In this document: one piece after another, positions 24,200 through 24,459 of the stretch
How positions within the stretch are numbered: the stretch's first letter is position 1
How the letters are laid out: every line of letters begins with the position of its first letter
NCBI GenBank assembly: GCA_043101605.1
Contig: JBICIG010000099.1
Coordinates: forward strand, 1 to 24,459
Origin: JBICIG01 sp043101605
GTDB taxonomy: Bacteria; Planctomycetota; Phycisphaerae; Phycisphaerales; UBA1924
DNA: 24,459 nucleotides
Reading direction: 5' to 3'
Made by a program: the position numbers and the translations under genes
The notes under the pieces: model-generated
Databases searched by the model: none
Told to the model about the DNA's origin: nothing
Seen by the model: only the letters and a program-made list of their open reading frames with translations

Positions 24200-24459
24200 A
24201 TGCGCGACGCACGATCTGATTCCGTCCGGGAACCGTCCGGGCTTTCGTTCATCCTCGGCGGGTTCCGCGGCGGGACGACGCTGCTCCGCAAGGTCCTCGA
24301 TTCGCACACGCAGGTCCACAGTCCCGCCGAGACCTGGTTCCTGCTCCCCCTGCTGAACCTGTGGGAGGGGGAGCAGGAACCAGGTCTCGGCGGGACTGTG
24401 GACCTGCGTGTGCGAATCGAGGACCTTGCGGAGCAGCGTCGTCCCGCCGCGGAACCCGC
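24200..24459 (+). CDS. Sulfotransferase-family protein, N-terminal fragment broken by an inverted repeat
   Basis: It reads from ATG 24200 (an in-frame TAA at 24191-24193 fixes the start) and is open to the window end. Residues 18-34 (ILGGFRGGTTLLRKVLD) match the 5'-phosphosulfate loop of PAPS-dependent sulfotransferases (usual form PRSGTTLL), followed by SHTQVHSPAETWFLLPLL (35-52), which fits the helix after that loop. Family members are about 250-330 residues; here only about 55 are credible. From about 24366 the DNA is the reverse complement of 24258-24351, so the downstream reading (GEQEPGLGG...) is not sulfotransferase. The gene is divergent from the hydrolase; the 208 bases between them show no clear promoter. 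Enzymes of this type sulfate polysaccharides or lipids, but the substrate is unknown. Confidence 0.75.
   Translation, partial: MRDARSDSVREPSGLSFILGGFRGGTTLLRKVLDSHTQVHSPAETWFLLPLLNLWEGEQEPGLGGTVDLRVRIEDLAEQRRPAAEP
24258..24459. repeat. Perfect 94-bp inverted repeat with 14-nt centre, ending at the last base
   Basis: Bases 24258-24351 are matched exactly in reverse complement by 24366-24459, separated by 14 bases (24352-24365). The left arm is natural coding sequence of the sulfotransferase start; the right arm is its mirror copy and ends exactly where the sequence ends. The most likely cause is a fold-back chimera or an assembly end artefact, not a biological palindrome. Confidence 0.95.

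Noticed and set aside
23992..24309. N-terminal extension of the hydrolase frame
   Set aside because: Would place about 106 charged residues before a clear signal peptide and runs antisense through the sulfotransferase start and the inverted repeat.

Overview
The window is a high-GC (visibly around 70%), densely coded bacterial chromosome segment. The combination of genes points to a planctomycete of the Phycisphaerae type: an outer-membrane/lipid A cluster, a Planctomycetes-style pseudopilin with Ala before the FTLIE motif, a secreted hydrolase ending in tandem Asp-rich dockerin-like repeats, and many start codons without a clear Shine-Dalgarno sequence. The lineage is inference; no rRNA gene is present.

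Layout, left to right. (1) 1-1904: a divergent pair for GDP-L-fucose synthesis, fcl (cut by the window edge) and gmd. (2) 1905-2195: a structured non-coding interval with a terminator hairpin, a 15-bp tandem repeat and a perfect 18-bp palindrome containing a ParB-type parS site. (3) 2196-7320: membrane proteins, namely a FUN14-family protein, an SLC13/DASS permease with two RCK_C domains, a TerC-family protein and a convergent CPBP intramembrane protease. (4) 7775-8861: the ribosomal pair rplM-rpsI with an upstream promoter and a strong intrinsic terminator. (5) 8970-12061: a single-TM hypothetical protein, then a three-gene leftward set (possible lipoprotein, pseudopilin, single-TM protein) whose first two genes overlap by 4 nt. 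(6) 12239-18038: a leftward outer-membrane biogenesis cluster, bamA - small zinc-ribbon-like membrane protein - skp/ompH - lpxD - lpxC. (7) 18336-22214: a small membrane protein, dnaN (sliding clamp) and a divergent transketolase. (8) 22219-23991: a secreted SGNH/GDSL hydrolase with four C-terminal repeats. (9) 24200-end: the start of a sulfotransferase gene running into a perfect 94-bp inverted repeat that ends exactly at the last base, most likely an assembly or amplification fold-back.

Functionally most of the window is cell-envelope biology: fucose donor synthesis, lipid A synthesis, outer-membrane protein folding and insertion, pseudopilin, transporters and a secreted hydrolase. Housekeeping genes (L13/S9, DnaN, transketolase) are interspersed. 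I found no CRISPR array, insertion sequence, prophage, tRNA or rRNA, and no obviously new defence or mobile system. The items most worth a second look are the chromosomal parS site about 16 kb from dnaN, the terminal inverted repeat, the uncharacterised small zinc-ribbon-like membrane protein inside the bamA-lpx cluster, the lipoprotein-pseudopilin-TM gene set, and the repeat-bearing hydrolase.
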